In this document: piece by piece, positions 25,121 through 33,959 of the stretch
Layout of the letters: the number at the start of each line of letters is the position of its first letter
How positions within the stretch are numbered: the first letter of the stretch is position 1
Assembly: GCA_963788505.1 (NCBI GenBank)
Contig: CAWBGY010000014.1
Location: 62,001-126,000 of the forward strand
DNA: 64,000 nt
Origin: JAIQFF01 sp963788505
GTDB taxonomy: Bacteria > Acidobacteriota > Terriglobia > Terriglobales > Acidobacteriaceae
Direction of reading: 5' to 3'
Notes under the pieces: model-generated
Told to the model about the DNA's origin: nothing
Database searches by the model: none
The model's input: the letters and a program-made list of their open reading frames with translations, nothing else
Made by a program: the position numbers and the translations under genes

Positions 25121-27070
25121 CTACTCTAACCCCGGCGCAGCCACCGCCAGCGGTGCCCGGGTCTTCGGCAGCTGTAACTCGAAATGGCCTCCGTGCAGGT
25201 CATCGTCATCTCCAGACCCTCCATTCCAGACCGCCCCAACCTCCACCTTTCCAGATGCACTCGCGACTTTAGTCGGCTGCCGGCGTTGTTTGTCAACGTA
25301 GGCCTTAATCACCTGCGTGGCCAGGCGGGCCGCCAGCTTGCCGTGCTCGCCCCCTTCGAACAGAGCAACCACGATGATGTCCGGATTGCGCCGGGGCGTG
25401 AACCCCACGAACCATCCGTTCTGATTGAGAGCTTCGTTGTTGGCATGCTTGGCGCGGACAGCGAGCGAAACGACCTGTGCCGATCCTGTCTTTCCTGCTA
25501 TATCGACTCCCGGGATGTGCGCCGAGGGCGCCGTGCCCTCGGGCAGCAGCACCCGTGCCATGGCGTCGGTAATCACGTTGAATCCGGTCGCGTCGATCGG
25601 AATATTCTTTACGTCCAGATAGTGATGGGTCTCGAGATACTCCGGGGGCAGGCCGGTCGGGCTCGCGACATGCGGCACAACCATGCGGCCGTCCTCCGAG
25701 ATGGCGGCGATCGCACGCATCAGTTGCACCGGCGTAGTCGCCACTGCGCCCTGTCCGATGCCGACTGAAATGGTCTCGCCCGCGTACCACTTTTGCTTGA
25801 AATTGCGGATTTTCCATTCTTCCGACGGCATGACGCCGCTGGCTTCTTCCGGCAGATCAATGCCGGTCTTCTGACCCAACCCCATCGCGGTGGCGTACTT
25901 CGCAATGCGGTCGATACCCAGCTTTTCCGCCAGAGTGTAGAAGAAGACGTCGCAAGACTGGTAAATGGCTTTGGTGAGATCGACCGCGCCATGACCGCCC
26001 TTCACCCAACAGCCAAATCGCCGCCCATAAAACACGGCCCCGCCGGTGCAGTGCACGTTCAGAGTCTGGGCGATGCCTTCCTGCCAGCCCGCCACCGACA
26101 TCAAAATCTTGAACGTCGAGCCCGGCGCCAGTTGTGCCTGAATGGCTTTATTCAGCAACGGCTTATCCGGGTCGGTGATCAGTTTGTTCCACTCGCCGCG
26201 TGAGATTCGAACCGCAAAGTCGTTGGGATCGAAAGTTGGCCGGCTTACCATGGCGAGGATTTCGCCGGTCCGCGGATCCATCGCCACCATCGCCCCGTTC
26301 CGGTCTCCCATGGCTTCCTCGGCGGCAATCTGCAGATCGATGTCCAGGGTCAGCTTGAGCGGGTGCCCGGGCACCGCCGGTATCTGCTCCAGTTCCCCCA
26401 TTTCCTTGCCGTGGCTGTTCACCAGGACCTGGCGCGAGCCGTTCTTCCCCATCAATACCTGGTTGTACTGAAGTTCCACACCCGACTTGCCCACGACGTC
26501 GCCCGGGTTATAGAGCTCCCAGCGGGGCTGGTTCAACATGTTCTCGCTGACCTCGCCGACATACCCGATGAGGTGCGCCATAAAGCCGTTGCGGGGATAC
26601 AGCCGGCGATGCGCCACGATTGTGTCCAGTTCGGGCAACTCGTTATGGTGAGACTCGATAAAAGCCAGCTCATCCGGGGTGATGTCTTCCTTGAGATAGA
26701 TGGGCTGGTACTGCGGAGTTCCGGCAAACTTGCGCAGGCGTTCCCGTACTTCCTTGGGGTCAAGATGCAGGCCCTGGGCGATCATGTCCGCGTCCCCGGA
26801 AAGATCGCGAGTGGAGTCGCGCAGCAACAAGGCTGTAAAGGAAGGGTAGTTGTCCACGATGACGCGCCCTTCACGGTCGAGAATCTTGCCGCGCGGCGCC
26901 AGAATTGGAACTTCGCGGGTCTTGTTTTTCTCCGCCAACGCCGAGTAGAAGTCGCTCTGCACCACCTGCAACCGCCACAACCCGTAGGCCAGCACCAGAA
27001 AAACGACGAGGATGATGTATTGCACCGCAGTCAGGCGGGAACCCGATACTTTTTCGTCGTGGCCAAACAT
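25121..27070 (-). CDS. mrdA: Penicillin-binding protein 2 (elongasome transpeptidase)
   Basis: A 649-residue bitopic protein. One N-terminal transmembrane helix (about 15-33), then the PBP dimerisation domain with APRGKILDREGRVIVDN (58-74) and the transpeptidase domain. The active-site SxxK is Ser318-Thr-Phe-Lys321 in LAPGSTFK, the second motif is SCD in YQSCDVFFYTL, and KTG occurs in IAGKTGSAQVV. It cross-links peptidoglycan during cell elongation as the partner of RodA. Its place between mreD and rodA is the classic order. The C-terminal 60 residues are polar and probably disordered. The start ATG (MFGHDEKVSG) precedes the helix by a normal distance. Confidence 0.95.
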   Translation of the reverse strand: MFGHDEKVSGSRLTAVQYIILVVFLVLAYGLWRLQVVQSDFYSALAEKNKTREVPILAPRGKILDREGRVIVDNYPSFTALLLRDSTRDLSGDADMIAQGLHLDPKEVRERLRKFAGTPQYQPIYLKEDITPDELAFIESHHNELPELDTIVAHRRLYPRNGFMAHLIGYVGEVSENMLNQPRWELYNPGDVVGKSGVELQYNQVLMGKNGSRQVLVNSHGKEMGELEQIPAVPGHPLKLTLDIDLQIAAEEAMGDRNGAMVAMDPRTGEILAMVSRPTFDPNDFAVRISRGEWNKLITDPDKPLLNKAIQAQLAPGSTFKILMSVAGWQEGIAQTLNVHCTGGAVFYGRRFGCWVKGGHGAVDLTKAIYQSCDVFFYTLAEKLGIDRIAKYATAMGLGQKTGIDLPEEASGVMPSEEWKIRNFKQKWYAGETISVGIGQGAVATTPVQLMRAIAAISEDGRMVVPHVASPTGLPPEYLETHHYLDVKNIPIDATGFNVITDAMARVLLPEGTAPSAHIPGVDIAGKTGSAQVVSLAVRAKHANNEALNQNGWFVGFTPRRNPDIIVVALFEGGEHGKLAARLATQVIKAYVDKQRRQPTKVASASGKVEVGAVWNGGSGDDDDLHGGHFELQLPKTRAPLAVAAPGLE

Positions 27071-27074
27071 GGAT

Positions 27075-27144
27075 CAGTCGTCAGTCGTCAGTCGTCGGTC
27101 GTCAGCCATTCGTCGTTGGTCGTTGGCCCTTGGTCGTTGGCCGA
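27075..27144 (+). repeat. Heptamer array between mrdA and mreD
   Basis: AGTCGTC heptamers grade into TTGGTCG heptamers. An array in the opposite orientation lies about 105 bp away (27249-27278), so the two could pair. Confidence 0.7.
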
Positions 27145-27248
27145 TCACATCGACTTTTTATTGTAGACCGGCGGAGAACCGCTTTTGTTGTCATCAACGG
27201 TGACGGAGGGACATCACCGGTTGGATGGATGAAGGGCTGCGGAATTTT

Positions 27249-27278
27249 GCCAACGACCAATGGCCAACGGCCCATGAC
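27249..27278 (-). repeat. Inverted-orientation heptamer array
   Basis: Copies of CGACCAA/GGCCAAC, the reverse complement of the array at 27075-27144, just downstream of the mreD stop codon. Confidence 0.65.
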
Positions 27279-27283
27279 GGTGG

Positions 27284-27802
27284 TCACGCTCTTTGCTTGA
27301 ACCGGTCCAGCAATGTAAACAGCACCGCTGCCGTCGCCGCATTGAGCAGGGCGCCTCCCAACTCGTGTCCCCAACTCCATTGCAGGTTCAATTTCACCAG
27401 CCCTCGCGCCACCGTGAAATACACCACTTCGTGGACGGCGTAGAAAAACAGGGTTACCAGGAACCGCGCCCCCACATTCTCAACGTCCAGCTTCGCGCCC
27501 AGGGACGAGGCCCCAAACCCAACCACGGTCTTGGCGATCCCATACATCCCGATGGGCTGGTGCGTCAGAGAATCCTGCAACAGTCCAATCAGCGAGCCGG
27601 TGAGCAGCCCCGCGACCTGGCTTCGCCGTGCCACCGCAAAGAAAATCACCACCAGCAGCGGCAGGTCGAACAGGGAGAAGAAAGGCATCCGCACGGGCAG
27701 AAAAGCCTGCAGAAAAAGCGCAACCAGCGGAATAATGATGGCCGCCGGAAGACTGAACCGGTAGACCTCCACCTGCTCCTGCGATGTGTAAGTGACGGGC
27801 AC
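27284..27802 (-). CDS. mreD: Rod-shape determining membrane protein MreD
   Basis: A 172-residue protein if started at GTG 27802, two bases after the expected mreC stop (TAG 27806-27804). It is hydrophobic with five to six helices (SLPAAIIIPLVALFLQAFLPV, FSLFDLPLLVVIFFAVA, GLLTGSLIGLLQDSLTHQPIG and others). The LLQDSLTHQPIGMYGIAK segment is typical of MreD. It belongs to the MreBCD complex that positions the elongation machinery. In this sequence the frame is open through the mreC tail, so the raw frame looks like a MreC-MreD fusion; I consider them separate genes. Confidence 0.85.
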   Translation of the reverse strand: MPVTYTSQEQVEVYRFSLPAAIIIPLVALFLQAFLPVRMPFFSLFDLPLLVVIFFAVARRSQVAGLLTGSLIGLLQDSLTHQPIGMYGIAKTVVGFGASSLGAKLDVENVGARFLVTLFFYAVHEVVYFTVARGLVKLNLQWSWGHELGGALLNAATAAVLFTLLDRFKQRA

Positions 27803-27803
27803 G

Positions 27804-28990
27804 CTAGTGCGGTTTATCCTCCGACGCCCCGGTTTGCGATGTCCCCCGCACTGATGTCCCGGGCTCTGATACCACAGACTCGGGCGGGGCCGGCGCACTG
27901 GTTGCCGGCTTGGCCGTTCCGTGCAATGCCTTCTTTGCCGCTGGAACCGGTTTCGGCAGCGCCGGCTTCGCCGCTTCTTGCCCGGCAAGCGCGTCGCTTT
28001 GCGGCCGGGGCGTTTCTGCGGGGGGTTTCGCGGTTCGGCGGGGGTCGCGGTTCCGGGAGACTGGTTCGCGTCCGGCGTCGGGTTGTCGGGGACCGAAGGC
28101 AATCGCCGGGTCAGAATGTCGACCGCGCGCATTGAATTGGTCTCGGCCACCGAGGGCGCCCGATCCTCTTTTCTGGTGATCACCAGGACTTCTTCCAGCC
28201 GGCTCAGGTTGGCGGAGGGTCTTACCCGGATATTGAGAAACAGGTCCGCGCCCGGCGAGACCTTCATGACCGTGCCCACCGTAATGCCCTTGGGGAAGAT
28301 CTGGTCGCCGCCGCTGGTCACGATCCGCTCACCCGGCGTCACCTGTTCATCGGTCATCACCTTTTCGAGGATTACCTCGCCCGCCGCCGTTCCCTTAATG
28401 ACTCCCTGCAGCCGCGATTTATCCAGAATGACGCCCACGCCGCTGCTCTGATCGTTGATCAGAAGCACTTGCGCCGATGATCCAAATGCCCGCAAAACCT
28501 TGCCGACCAGGCCATCGGCGGTAATCACCGCCATGTCCTTCTCCACTCCACTGTCCGTGCCCTTGTCGATATAGACCGACCGCGACTGCTCGCTGCCGCT
28601 CGTCCCAATCACCTGCGCGGCCACGGTCTTGGCGATGTACTGCTCCTTGAAGCCCAGGAGGGCCTGCAGGCGGCGCGCCTGCTGCGCGTCGTCGGAGAGA
28701 CGCACTTCCTCCAGCCGGAGCCTTTCGATCTCGAATTTGAGGTCGCGATTCTCCTGCCGCACGCCGCGCAGGTAAACGTAGTTGCTCCACAGATTGCCCA
28801 TGCCGTCCTGGCACCAGACGATGACTTTTTCGAAAGGAGTGATGGCACTGACCGTCCACAGACGGATGATGCGGGTGGATTCGTCCGCGCCCGACCGGCG
28901 CTTGACCTGCACGGCCAGCCCCAGCACCTGCACAAACAGGATCGCCACCAAAATGGTGACGTTGCGGTAGCGGCTCATCAGATTTTCCAT
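27804..28990 (-). CDS. mreC: Rod-shape determining protein MreC, apparent frameshift in its tail
   Basis: The main frame from 28990 encodes one transmembrane helix (about 10-28), a coiled coil (about 70-110, ENRDLKFEIERLRLEEVRL) and the MreC beta domains (VIGTSGSEQSRSVYIDKGTDSGV, ILDKSRLQGVIKGTA, GERIVTSGGDQIFPKGITVG). After roughly residue 320 this frame turns into Arg-rich sequence and runs on into mreD. The +1 frame instead gives a typical Ala/Pro/Lys tail (KPPAETPRPQSD..., APAPPESVVSEPG) ending at TAG 27806-27804. Adding one base at the six-C run (28020-28025 on the plus strand, as G) joins the two into a roughly 396-residue MreC. This is probably an indel in a homopolymer; a real fusion or slippage is possible. 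Confidence 0.85.
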
Positions 28991-29071
28991 GGCGCCAGGA
29001 CCCAGTTTCAGGTTTCAAGTTTCACAAAAACATACCGGCGGCACCAAGGGTCGTTACGGTGGCAGGCTAGG

Positions 29072-29091
29072 GACGGGCGGAGACGCCCGTC
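29072..29091. repeat. Intergenic palindrome between mreB and mreC
   Basis: GACGGGCG-GAGA-CGCCCGTC, an 8-bp perfect stem with tetraloop. It is almost the same as the rng terminator stem but has no T-run, so mreB-mreC read-through is expected. Confidence 0.7.
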
Positions 29092-29145
29092 CTCCACCGG
29101 ACTGGGGCACACCACTGAACCCTTCGCAGAACGAGAAACCAGAAA

Positions 29146-30207
29146 CTACTCGATCGAAATTTTCCGCAGCAGCTTGAAATCGCTCAGCATCTTGCCCGTG
29201 CCCAGCACCACGCTGCACAGCGGATCATCGGCGATAGAAACCGGTAACCCGGTTTCCTCGCGAATCCGTTTGTCGAGGTTCTTCAGCAACGCCCCCCCGC
29301 CGGTCAGCACGATGCCGCGATCGCTGATGTCGGCGGAAAGCTCGGGCGGGGTGCGCTCGAGCGCCACCCGGATAGCATTCATGATGGTCGAAACGCACTC
29401 GCTCAGGGCCTCGCGGATTTCGCTGTCGTCCACGGTGATGGTCTTGGGCACGCCTTCGATCAGGTTGCGGCCCTTGATCTCCATGGTCAGGGGCTTTTCC
29501 AGCGGATAGGCGGACCCAATCTCCATTTTGATCTGCTCGGCGGTCCGTTCGCCGACCAGCAAATTGTATTTGCGCTTCAGGTAGTTCATCACCGCTTCGT
29601 CCATCTGGTTTCCGGCCATGCGCACGGAGCGGGAATAAACGATGCCGCTGAGCGAAATCACGGCGATGTCGGTGGTGCCGCCGCCAATATCCACGACCAT
29701 GTTGCCGCTGGGTTCAGTGATGGGAAGTCCGGCGCCGATGGCCGCCACCATGGCCTGTTCGACGAGATACACCTCGCTGGCCTTGGCGCGATAGGCGGAA
29801 TCCATGACGGCGCGTTTTTCCACCTGGGTAATTTCCGAAGGCACGCCGATCACGATGCGGGGATGCACCAGCATCTTGCGGTTGTGCGCCTTCTGGATGA
29901 AGTAGTTGAGCATCTTCTCGGTAACTTTGAAGTCGGCGATCACGCCATCTTTCATGGGCTTGATGGCCACGATGTTGCCCGGCGTGCGGCCCAGCATCTC
30001 TTTGGCTTCTTTGCCCACGGCCTCGACTTCCCCTGTGTTCTTGTTGATGGCCACGATGGAGGGCTCATTGACCACGATGCCCTTGCCCCGCGCATACACC
30101 AGCGTGTTGGCCGTCCCCAGGTCGATGGCAAGGTCGCTGGAAAAGATACTGAACAGCGATCTCAGGTTGTGCAGGCGCGTCGAAGAATGGAATCCGTTAG
30201 ATGACAT
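29146..30207 (-). CDS. mreB: Rod-shape determining protein MreB
   Basis: A 353-residue actin homologue. Nucleotide-binding motifs are present: phosphate-1 DLGTANTLVYARGKG (about 29-43), phosphate-2 VVDIGGGTTDIAVISL (about 168-183), and adenosine motif GIVLTGGGALLKNLD (about 297-311). An N-terminal extension of about 20 residues (SSNGFHSSTRLHNLRS) precedes the membrane-associating FSIFSSD start. MreB filaments guide RodA/PBP2 and determine rod shape. First gene of the block mreB-mreC-mreD-mrdA-rodA-rng. Confidence 0.97.
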   Translation of the reverse strand: MSSNGFHSSTRLHNLRSLFSIFSSDLAIDLGTANTLVYARGKGIVVNEPSIVAINKNTGEVEAVGKEAKEMLGRTPGNIVAIKPMKDGVIADFKVTEKMLNYFIQKAHNRKMLVHPRIVIGVPSEITQVEKRAVMDSAYRAKASEVYLVEQAMVAAIGAGLPITEPSGNMVVDIGGGTTDIAVISLSGIVYSRSVRMAGNQMDEAVMNYLKRKYNLLVGERTAEQIKMEIGSAYPLEKPLTMEIKGRNLIEGVPKTITVDDSEIREALSECVSTIMNAIRVALERTPPELSADISDRGIVLTGGGALLKNLDKRIREETGLPVSIADDPLCSVVLGTGKMLSDFKLLRKISIE

Positions 30208-30524
30208 ACGCGATTTTGCTCTCTCGAACCGCTGTCATTGCCGGGCGTACCCGGTTGCTGCCGTGCGGGTGGGGGGCCGTGTCCATAATTCTATGGGAAG
30301 AACCCCGTTTTGCCGTCAAACCAAAGTCCCAGCACCTCGGGTGATTCTCCCGAAATCCCGGTTTTTTACTGGCTGAGCCCCAAATCCATCCCGGGTCCTT
30401 TGCGCCTTAGTGTGGTCGCGGGCGACTCGCCCGCGAGACTTTGAATCAAAGTCAAAAGCCGCGGGCGAGTCGCCGGCGACCACACAAGCCGCAAAGGCCG
30501 CAAAGAACGCAAAGAAAACATTGC
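30208..30524. other. Intergenic region between the FecR gene and mreB
   Basis: It contains the mreB upstream region and two repeats: the long inverted repeat at 30410-30485 and GCAAAG repeats at about 30398-30405 and 30488-30515. No gene seen. Confidence 0.5.
30410..30485. repeat. 26-bp inverted repeat, one mismatch
   Basis: Left arm 30410-30435 (GTGTGGTCGCGGGCGACTCG + CCCGCG), right arm 30460-30485, separated by 24 bp. It would make a very stable cruciform or RNA hairpin downstream of the FecR gene. Each arm is itself partly palindromic (CGGGCGACTCGCCCG). Confidence 0.8.
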
Positions 30525-31817
30525 CTACTGAATTACGATCTTCTTTTGCACCGTGTTCACGCCGCCCTTGGCATTCTGCGCCGTAATCGTAATCAGGCTC
30601 TCGCCCGGCGGCAGCGGAGGCATGAAGTAGTGAAAGCTGCCATCGACGCCGACCACGGGCACTTCCCTGCCATTGACCATCACCCGCGCCCCGACCTCGG
30701 TTTTTCCGGTCAATTCAATGACTTTTCCGTGCTGCATGAAGGGATCCAGTTCCAGGTCGATGGCGGTCGTGTTCTGGCCTTTGGGAATAATCGTGAACCG
30801 GTTCTTCTGGCTTTCCACCGACTCTTTGTCGCTGGCATCGTAGGACTGGACCAGCCAGTAATACGCCCCTTCCCCCAAGCCGGAAACGATCACATCGGCG
30901 GTGCTTACCCGGCGATCCACAATGGTGGAAGAAAAATACGGGTTATGCGAAATGCGCAGCCGGTAGCCCACCGCATTGGTCATCGGGGTCCAGGAAAACT
31001 CCACCGGCTTGGACGCACCCGCGCTAAAAATCGGCATCATGTTGGCCGGCGAAATCGGCGTCGGCGGCCCGATCTCCTTTACCTTGTCCATGCGCGCGGA
31101 CTGCGACTGAAAGGCGACTTTCTCCCAGTCGGCCAGGTGCACTACCTCGCCGTTGCGGCTGATTTCTCCGGACCCTTTCTTCACCAGAATCTCGTGCTGG
31201 TCGGCCTTGGGGTCGTTGTGAACCATGGCCGCGCTGTCCGGGGCCAGGGAGGCGGTGGCTCCAGCCACGATCACCTGGGATTTCGATCCCTGGACATACG
31301 TAGCGGTGGTCAGATCCACGGTGCCCGTGCTCACCGCTACCGACACGTTGGTCTGCTGCTGGTCATTGGCTGAATTTTCCTCAATCACGATCAGCGAATC
31401 CTGCTTGACCGTGTAATTGGTGCCGTCGCTGAAGACGATCTTGGCCATGCCTTCCGAGCCGGTCTGCACCACGTCACCTTTTTCCAGCGGGACGTTGTAA
31501 TCGGCGGTTACCCAGCTGTTGCTGCTGGCTTTCTTGACCCGCACCGTCCCGTCGAGCGCGGTGATATGCGCTTGCTGTGAGTTAACCGACCCCGGCTTGG
31601 CCTTCCCCCCGGCTCCCGCGATAGCCTCCAGCAGGCTGTTGCCCAGCTTGCTGACCGACTTCACCCCCTTTTGGGTGAACTGCGGGAAGGCGAAATTCAT
31701 CCCTACAAACAGCGCGATTGCCGCAAATAGCACCGCCAAAGCCACGCTGCGGTAGGTGACCGTCTTCCAGGCTACATGGATTCCTTGCTTGCTACTTGAA
31801 GAAGACACAAAGGCCAC
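30525..31817 (-). CDS. FecR-domain membrane protein with fibronectin/Ig-like C-terminus
   Basis: A 430-residue protein. A transmembrane helix lies at about 23-43, so most of it is periplasmic. Residues about 83-200 form a FecR domain (ITALDGTVRVKKASSNSWVTA, PLEKGDVVQTGSEGMAKIVFSDG). Next is a region of the type PVEFSWTPMTNAVGYRLRIS, a fibronectin type III-like module found in bacterial FecR proteins, then a second Ig-like domain (KVIELTGKTEVGARVMVNG) at the C-terminus. There is no sigma-factor or TonB-receptor gene next to it, so a role in iron signalling is not implied; many such proteins are structural envelope proteins. Divergent from the MBOAT operon. Confidence 0.8.
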   Translation of the reverse strand: MAFVSSSSSKQGIHVAWKTVTYRSVALAVLFAAIALFVGMNFAFPQFTQKGVKSVSKLGNSLLEAIAGAGGKAKPGSVNSQQAHITALDGTVRVKKASSNSWVTADYNVPLEKGDVVQTGSEGMAKIVFSDGTNYTVKQDSLIVIEENSANDQQQTNVSVAVSTGTVDLTTATYVQGSKSQVIVAGATASLAPDSAAMVHNDPKADQHEILVKKGSGEISRNGEVVHLADWEKVAFQSQSARMDKVKEIGPPTPISPANMMPIFSAGASKPVEFSWTPMTNAVGYRLRISHNPYFSSTIVDRRVSTADVIVSGLGEGAYYWLVQSYDASDKESVESQKNRFTIIPKGQNTTAIDLELDPFMQHGKVIELTGKTEVGARVMVNGREVPVVGVDGSFHYFMPPLPPGESLITITAQNAKGGVNTVQKKIVIQ

Positions 31818-32018
31818 CGGACGCCAGTCAAACCCTAAGAATATGGGGTATTTGCGAGAGTATCACAAGCATAACTGGCAGGGCATGGTTGATTACCTTG
31901 GGTCGCACCCCCGGCGGTCATGTACCGCGGTGTTGAGGGAAAGTGCAGGCCATCCGGCTATGGCACTGGATCGGTCCCCTCTTTTCAGGATGTTCCGAGC
32001 AGTCTCTGGTACAAATCG

Positions 32019-32915
32019 ATGTGGATGCGACTGAACCCCTCGCAAACGGTCCATAAAGTGAGCGGCTGGCTACCGATCTTAGTCTTGCCCCTGGCGGCTG
32101 TGGCTTGCCGCGATCGACTGCGGCCTTGGGTATTCATGTGGACTCTTTCTTTCGCCATTTATTTCAGCCTGAAGTGGTTGACGTGGTGGAGGGAGCGGTC
32201 GCAAGTCATTCACCCGGCGTGGCGCTCGGTTGCCTATCTCCTGGCTTGGCCGGGAATGGATGCAGATGCCTTTCTGGATGTGAGACGACGCGGGTCACCG
32301 CCCGCGCCCACAGCCTGGCTCTGGGCGACGTTCGAAACGATTCTCGGCGCAATGCTGCTCTGGGTCATGGCGCGCTCCATTCCGCAGGGACAACCCCTGC
32401 TACGCGGTTGGATCGGGATGTTGGGTTTGATCCTGCTCCTTCACTTCGGTACTTTCCAGATCGTCTCTCTCCTGTGGCAGACTCTCGGGGTCGATGCCCA
32501 GCCCATCATGTCTGTACCTCTCCGTTCCACTTCCCTCGGGGAATTCTGGGGAAAACGATGGAATCTTGGTTTTCGTCAGCTGGCCCACGAGTTGATTTTT
32601 CGCCCGCTGTATCGAAGGCTTGGGCCGGAGGCGGCTGGTTTCCTGGTCTTCGTGCTCTCTGGGCTGATCCACGATTTGGTAATCTCGCTGCCCGCTCGCG
32701 GCGGCTATGGTCTCCCCACGCTCTACTTCCTGTTGCAGGGCGCTGGAGTGACTGTCGAGCGTTCGCAGATCGGCAGGCGGCTCGGGTTGGGCCGGGGAGT
32801 GCGAGGCTGGTGTTTCATGGTGGTATTTCTATCGATACCAGTCTTTGGGCTCTTTCACCCCTGGTTTGTGCTGCGTGTAATACTTCCTTTTATGCGGGCG
32901 ATTCACGCGTTATGA
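32019..32915 (+). CDS. MBOAT-family membrane acyltransferase (wax synthase-like)
   Basis: A 298-residue polytopic protein from ATG 32019 (an ATG 33 codons upstream gives a polar, unlikely extension). About eight hydrophobic segments are visible. The diagnostic stretch STSLGEFWGKRWNLGFRQL is the MBOAT_2 motif (S-x-EFWG-x-RWN), and GLIHDLVISLPA carries the conserved catalytic histidine. Members transfer acyl groups to alcohols, sterols or glycans in the membrane; the acceptor here is unknown. The stop codon overlaps the start of the next gene (ATGA at 32912-32915), so the two are translationally coupled. First gene of a three-gene plus-strand set. Confidence 0.75.
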   Translation: MWMRLNPSQTVHKVSGWLPILVLPLAAVACRDRLRPWVFMWTLSFAIYFSLKWLTWWRERSQVIHPAWRSVAYLLAWPGMDADAFLDVRRRGSPPAPTAWLWATFETILGAMLLWVMARSIPQGQPLLRGWIGMLGLILLLHFGTFQIVSLLWQTLGVDAQPIMSVPLRSTSLGEFWGKRWNLGFRQLAHELIFRPLYRRLGPEAAGFLVFVLSGLIHDLVISLPARGGYGLPTLYFLLQGAGVTVERSQIGRRLGLGRGVRGWCFMVVFLSIPVFGLFHPWFVLRVILPFMRAIHAL

Positions 32916-33361
32916 CCGACCCCATCGTGCAGCGGCTGTTTGGCGTCGACCTGTGGTTGGTTGGTGCGGCGCATTTTGTGATCCTGTTTGCCAGCTTTCA
33001 ATTGCCCTATCGACTGCATTGGAGGCAGGACTTGCAGCAATTGATACCGTTCAACCGGAAACTGCTCTGGGTACAGAGCGGATTCACAGTATTGACGATT
33101 ATTGCCTTTGGCACTCTGACGTTAGCCCTCCACACCGAACTGCTCCGCGGCGACCGTGCTGCCCTGGGACTTGCCTGTTTCATCGGGATCTACTGGACCA
33201 CGCGGATTGTTGTCGACGCGATTTACTTTTCGCACGCCGACTGGCCCAAGGGGAAGGTATTCGTGGTTGGACACGCTCTCCTGACAATGCTGTTTTCCTT
33301 CCTGGCGGCGAGCTATCTTGGGCTCTTCTTTTGGCACGTTTGGCTGAGGACGAATGGCTGA
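32912..33361 (+). CDS. Small four-helix membrane protein, unknown function
   Basis: A 149-residue protein with about four transmembrane helices (about 15-30, 52-70, 82-100 and 121-141), ending in a short polar tail. There are polar residues inside helices (WTTRIVVDAIYF) but no recognised motif. It overlaps the MBOAT gene by 4 bp and precedes the DUF385 gene by 64 bp, so it is probably a partner of the acyltransferase. Family not recognised. Confidence 0.65.
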   Translation: MTDPIVQRLFGVDLWLVGAAHFVILFASFQLPYRLHWRQDLQQLIPFNRKLLWVQSGFTVLTIIAFGTLTLALHTELLRGDRAALGLACFIGIYWTTRIVVDAIYFSHADWPKGKVFVVGHALLTMLFSFLAASYLGLFFWHVWLRTNG

Positions 33362-33425
33362 TTGGCACTGACAGTAGTCCACCGACGATCATGTTCGATG
33401 TGCGGATGACAGCAAGGAATCGACC

Positions 33426-33890
33426 ATGATGATGACTGCGCTTATTTCGCTTATCGCCCTCCTGCTGGTTCCTATCCTTCTGGTGCGGTTTTGCAAGAGG
33501 CCGTTGGCAGCTTTCCACCGAGCCGTTACCAACCGGATCGCAAGACGGTTCGCCAACCGGTTGCCCGGCTTCGGCGTTGTTACAAACGTAGGCCGAAAGT
33601 CAGGCAGGCTGTACGAGACGCCGGTCAATGTGTTCCGAGAGCCCGACGGATTCCTGATCGCGCTCACCTACGGGCGAGATAGCGGGTGGGTAAAGAATGT
33701 ACTGGCCGCCGGAGGTTGCCAGCTCGAGACTCGCCGCGTGCGTTATCAACTTTCCGCGCCAGTCGTCGTGCGTGATCCGACAAGAAGACGCTTCCCGGTC
33801 GTCGTGCGCATAATCCTTTGCCTCATCAATGCGAACGATTTCATGCAGCTTTCAACTACTGACCGGTCGGGGGGGTGTGGCCGGGATTGA
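33426..33890 (+). CDS. Nitroreductase/deazaflavin-dependent oxidoreductase family (DUF385), copy 2
   Basis: A 154-residue protein with the same plan as the gene at 585-1025: a membrane helix (about residues 5-21), GRKSGRLYETPVNVF, LIALTYGRDSGWVKNVLAAGG and NANDFMQLST. By eye about two thirds of positions are identical over the whole length. It carries a short extra C-terminal tail (TDRSGGCGRD). F420 or flavin dependence is inferred from family. Here it follows a membrane acyltransferase and a small membrane protein on the same strand, which may hint at a lipid-linked substrate. Confidence 0.82.
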   Translation: MMMTALISLIALLLVPILLVRFCKRPLAAFHRAVTNRIARRFANRLPGFGVVTNVGRKSGRLYETPVNVFREPDGFLIALTYGRDSGWVKNVLAAGGCQLETRRVRYQLSAPVVVRDPTRRRFPVVVRIILCLINANDFMQLSTTDRSGGCGRD

Positions 33891-33959
33891 CTCGGTTCCG
33901 TCGGGGACAGCTGTGCGGGAACGCAAGTCTCCCCGCTGAAGGTTGGAAGGTTTGGGTTC

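Noticed and set aside
27284..28990. True MreC-MreD fusion protein as a single gene
   Set aside because: The linker residues become Arg-rich and non-protein-like, while the alternate frame gives a normal MreC tail and stop next to the mreD start.
30330..30370. Terminator between mreB and the FecR gene on the plus strand
   Set aside because: Weak CGGG...CCCG stem with T6 nearby, but no plus-strand gene ends there.
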